Assembly (NCBI RefSeq): GCF_902489635.1
Contig: NZ_CABUAN010000031.1
Span: forward strand, 1 to 25,112
Direction of reading: 5' to 3'
Source: an uncultured Porphyromonas sp.
GTDB taxonomy: Bacteria; Bacteroidota; Bacteroidia; Bacteroidales; Porphyromonadaceae
DNA: 25,112 nucleotides
The position numbers and the translations under genes were made by a program. How positions within the stretch are numbered: the first letter of the stretch is position 1; each line of letters starts with the position of its first letter. Shown here in pieces: positions 23,245 through 25,112 of the stretch. A model generated the notes under the pieces. That model saw only the letters and a list, made by a program, of their open reading frames with translations, had not been told where the DNA came from and ran no database searches.

Positions 23245-24351
23245 TTATTGTCTGCATATACGATAAGATGTCGTAGCTCCGTCCTCTAGGCGCAAGAGTG
23301 CGACATAGCAATCGTTCATAGCGGGCAGAGTGACCATAGCGCGCCCCACAGAGAGCGGATGCGTCAGGATCAGTTGCCCATCTATATTATATAGGTATAG
23401 TGTACCCGTTACCTCGCTCTCGATCTGTAGCTGGTTGTCGCTACTGGAGAGACGCACGGCGGGCGTTGCAGTGGGGGAAGTGATGCCGGAGCCCTGGGCG
23501 AGAGGCTTGATGCCCGCAAACTCGGTCGATACTTCGCCCGTCTCATCGGTCTGCTGGTGGACACCCGTCTGTACCTTGAGGAAGTCGATACGCTCTAGGT
23601 GCACCAGCTCACCCGCGGCATTGACCGCGCTGTCTATATCAATGTGGCTACCTGGGGAGTCGTTAGGGTGATTGTCTGCATAACCATAAGCGTAAGGCTG
23701 CGACTGCCAGAGGCCCCCCTCATGCTCTTGCTTCATACAATCTGGTAGGAGGACCCCCGTGAAGGATACTTTGTCACCCTCCCAGAGCGGGTAGTAGCTG
23801 TTTGTCTTGTGGTACTTATTACGCGGTATAAGTCCCGAGTCACCCTCCGAGTCGCTCCAAGCGACGGGGTCGTTGTATGGGTCTTTTGGCTTATAGTAGG
23901 TGATTGTGTAGTCTAGGTTGCTCCGATAGTCTTCGCTGCCACGGATGCGGTACCACGGGTCGTCCGCTAGTCCGTTGCCATTGGCATCTTGGCTCACATA
24001 GATGATGCCTGGCTCCGCATTACCGATGAAAGCATTGCCCAGTATCGCAAAGTCTGCTTGGTTGGGCTGATTGACCAATGCGGGCTGGATGCGTACGATG
24101 ATGTAGCCGCCCCACCCACCGAGGGAGAGGAAGCTCCCCTCCTTGACCAGGCGCTGCTGCGCTTTGTCGAGTAGCTCTTGATAAGTTGATACGCCCTCGC
24201 TCGCCATCACTTTGCTCCCCATAAATTGTCCGGGAGCCGGGTGGTAAGCGACCACCTCCGTGATGCGACTCTCCTGAGCAGAGAGTGTCGCCACACCTAG
24301 GAGGAGTAGACCGGTGAGGATGTGCAGTACAAGCGAGTAGATATGTCTCAT
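23245..24351 (-). CDS. T9SS-exported surface protein, companion of the DUF4465 protein
   Basis: A 368-residue exported protein. ATG 24351 is chosen over the in-frame codon at 24414 because it gives a proper signal peptide (MRHIYSLVLHILTGLLLLGV, then ATLSAQ). The main domain has ITEVVAYHPAPGQFMG, LGGWGGYIIVRI, FAILGNAFIG, EPGIIYVSQDANGNGLADDP, YYPLWEGDKVSFTGVLLP and YGYADNHPND. I recognise this pattern from Bacteroides surface proteins encoded near DUF4465 and B12-transport genes; the DANGNGLADD loop looks like a calcium site. A T9SS sorting tail occupies about the last 70 residues. The first gene after the riboswitch, it is followed by the giant gene after 25 bases. The ligand is unknown; B12 or a corrinoid carrier is the inference from context. 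Confidence 0.82.
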   Translation of the reverse strand: MRHIYSLVLHILTGLLLLGVATLSAQESRITEVVAYHPAPGQFMGSKVMASEGVSTYQELLDKAQQRLVKEGSFLSLGGWGGYIIVRIQPALVNQPNQADFAILGNAFIGNAEPGIIYVSQDANGNGLADDPWYRIRGSEDYRSNLDYTITYYKPKDPYNDPVAWSDSEGDSGLIPRNKYHKTNSYYPLWEGDKVSFTGVLLPDCMKQEHEGGLWQSQPYAYGYADNHPNDSPGSHIDIDSAVNAAGELVHLERIDFLKVQTGVHQQTDETGEVSTEFAGIKPLAQGSGITSPTATPAVRLSSSDNQLQIESEVTGTLYLYNIDGQLILTHPLSVGRAMVTLPAMNDCYVALLRLEDGATTSYRICRQ

Positions 24352-24545
24352 ATCATAGAGTCTAGGGGATTCAAGATACTGTCTCAGTACCGCATGGTAG
24401 ACTCTACGACTCAACGACTTAACGGCTCAACGAGCCACAGACTAGTAGCATCCTTCCTAGTCATCTGGAGCCAAGGGCGTATGAATGCCCCTCGCCAGAA
24501 GCGTATCGTACTGCAAAGTCCACGTTGCAGACTGATCGAAAAAGG
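24352..24545 (-). promoter_or_regulatory. Leader between riboswitch aptamer and start codon, candidate expression platform
   Basis: About 200 bases of leader RNA. Plus-strand 24494-24501 (GCCAGAAG) is the reverse complement of 24558-24565 in the aptamer, so the RNA can form an 8-bp helix that would take up the conserved 3' strand of the aptamer. Between them lies a small hairpin with arms CTGCAA and TTGCAG (24511-24530). Four 8-bp units of the type GACTCAAC (24400-24431) follow nearer the gene. No T-run follows the helix, so a simple intrinsic terminator is not evident. Confidence 0.5.
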
Positions 24546-24755
24546 ATCGTGGCAGGTCTTCTGGCTTAGCTCGCTCAGGTGTCTCCTTCCCACCCCTAGT
24601 AACATTAGCGGGGCAGTGGCTTCATCAAGTCGATGACACATTAGCCTTTGGTGAGCTTTACAGCAACGGGTTTGCTCAGGACTTACACCTGATTCCCTCT
24701 TAGAGTGGCGTGACATACGCTACACCTCGCATAGGTGTAGTGAGCGGTATGCCTA
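24546..24755 (-). promoter_or_regulatory. Cobalamin (B12) riboswitch aptamer
   Basis: On the minus strand the conserved pieces occur in the right order: GGGAATCAGGTGTAAGTCC then GAGCAAACCCGTTGCTGTAA (24658-24697), the B12 box GAAGCCACTGCCCCGC (about 24608-24623), GGGTGGGAAGG, and GCCAGAAGACCTGCC (24551-24565). A hairpin at 24714-24751 (CTACACC/GGTGTAG with outer CATAC/GTATG pairs) opens the structure. This class binds adenosyl- or related cobalamins and usually lowers expression when B12 is plentiful. It controls the two surface-protein genes downstream. The exact 5' limit is approximate. Confidence 0.93.
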
Positions 24756-24776
24756 TCCACTAACCACAATCACCAG

Positions 24777-24808
24777 CAAAGGTAGTGAAAAAGGGAACAG
24801 CTTAGCAA
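24777..24808 (-). promoter_or_regulatory. Promoter of the riboswitch-controlled operon
   Basis: On the minus strand TTG (24806-24808), 21-base spacer, TACCTTTG (24777-24784). The start of transcription would fall near 24770, just before the first riboswitch hairpin. Confidence 0.75.
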
Positions 24809-24906
24809 GATCGTCAGGGCTGGTTGGGAAAAGTTGATGCCAGCTCACTACAATAATTTAGAACTGACTACATATCGAAACGGCGCCGTGTCGGGGAAAA
24901 GTGATT

Positions 24907-25072
24907 TCCACGTGGATATTTCGAAATATCCAGGTGGAGAATAAAAAATTCTTCGGAGGAATCAAATGAAACTTCGGAAGAATCAAATGAAACTTCGGAG
25001 GAATTGTTTGACGCCCACGTGGAAAAAGAAAAATATCCACGTGGAGATTTGAGATTCCCCACGTGGATATTC
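24907..25072. repeat. CCACGTGG palindromes and threefold 21-bp repeat at the window's right end
   Basis: A 32-bp near-perfect palindrome (24907-24938; arms TCCACGTGGATATTTC and GAAATATCCAGGTGGA) is followed by three 21-bp direct units (24949-24969, 24970-24990, 24991-25011) of the type AACTTCGGAGGAATCAAATG plus A. Three more CCACGTGG motifs lie at about 25015, 25036 and 25060, two of them within ATATCCACGTGGA-like contexts. No coding potential was found; the short frames across it are low in complexity. Confidence 0.8.
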
Positions 25073-25112
25073 GAGAAAGGAGGGAATCGGACGAATTTCC
25101 CTGTAAAGATAT

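Noticed and set aside
24949..25011. Possible CRISPR array made by three direct repeats
   Set aside because: The 21-bp units follow one another without spacers and no cas gene is nearby; it is a plain tandem repeat.
24858..25062. Two overlapping minus-strand frames of 60 and 64 codons at the right end
   Set aside because: They are created by the 21-bp repeats and palindromes, have low-complexity sequence (repeats of SSEVSFD) and no leader.

Overview
The window looks like a chromosomal segment of a Bacteroidota bacterium, most likely Porphyromonas or a close relative. The reasons are promoters of the TAnnTTTG type with a TTTG/TTG box about 20 bases upstream, A-rich leaders instead of strong Shine-Dalgarno sites, a tandem pair of OmpA proteins like the P. 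gingivalis Omp40/41 (Pgm6/7) pair, proteins ending in type IX secretion (T9SS) sorting domains, and the Bacteroidota-specific families DUF4248, HU-like (HIG) and DUF4465. The genus is an inference; no marker gene or RNA gene in the window fixes it.

Region 1 (1-3060) is accessory DNA. A compact plus-strand set encodes an HU-like DNA-binding protein, an N-acetylmuramoyl-L-alanine amidase, a 70-residue two-helix membrane protein and a lipoprotein with a C-terminal membrane helix. A DUF4248 gene faces it on the minus strand. The last three genes overlap and have the layout of a phage lysis cassette (endolysin, holin, unimolecular spanin). The region is crowded with a small palindromic mobile repeat (MITE-like). 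One 175-bp copy sits inside the spanin-like gene with a 6-bp target duplication, and the gene's original 3' end can still be read beyond it.

Region 2 (3110-5760, minus strand) is the two-gene OmpA operon with a good promoter and a terminator. A tandem array of seven 7-bp units lies between it and the next, divergent block.

Region 3 (5945-13930, plus strand) is a conserved Bacteroidota envelope block: coaX (pantothenate kinase), a FadL-like outer membrane barrel, a TPR protein, LptC, a CNNM/CorC-type membrane protein and a PpiD/SurA-like periplasmic chaperone. A DegP/HtrA protease gene with its own terminator follows (14125-15730). Most of this block concerns making and maintaining the outer membrane.

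Region 4 (15780-24810, minus strand) is the most interesting part. A promoter is followed by a clear cobalamin (B12) riboswitch, then a 368-residue exported protein with a T9SS tail, then, 25 bases later, a 2444-residue exported multidomain protein with four CUB-like and four sialidase-N-domain-like modules, a beta-helix, Fn3/PKD-like domains, an embedded DUF4465 domain and a T9SS tail. DUF4465 is, to my recollection, the family of the B12-binding surface proteins BtuH. I read the locus as a B12-repressed surface capture system in which the corrinoid-binding module is built into a giant T9SS protein. No BtuB transporter is in the window.

The right end (24810-25112) is non-coding and holds CCACGTGG palindromes and a threefold 21-bp repeat.
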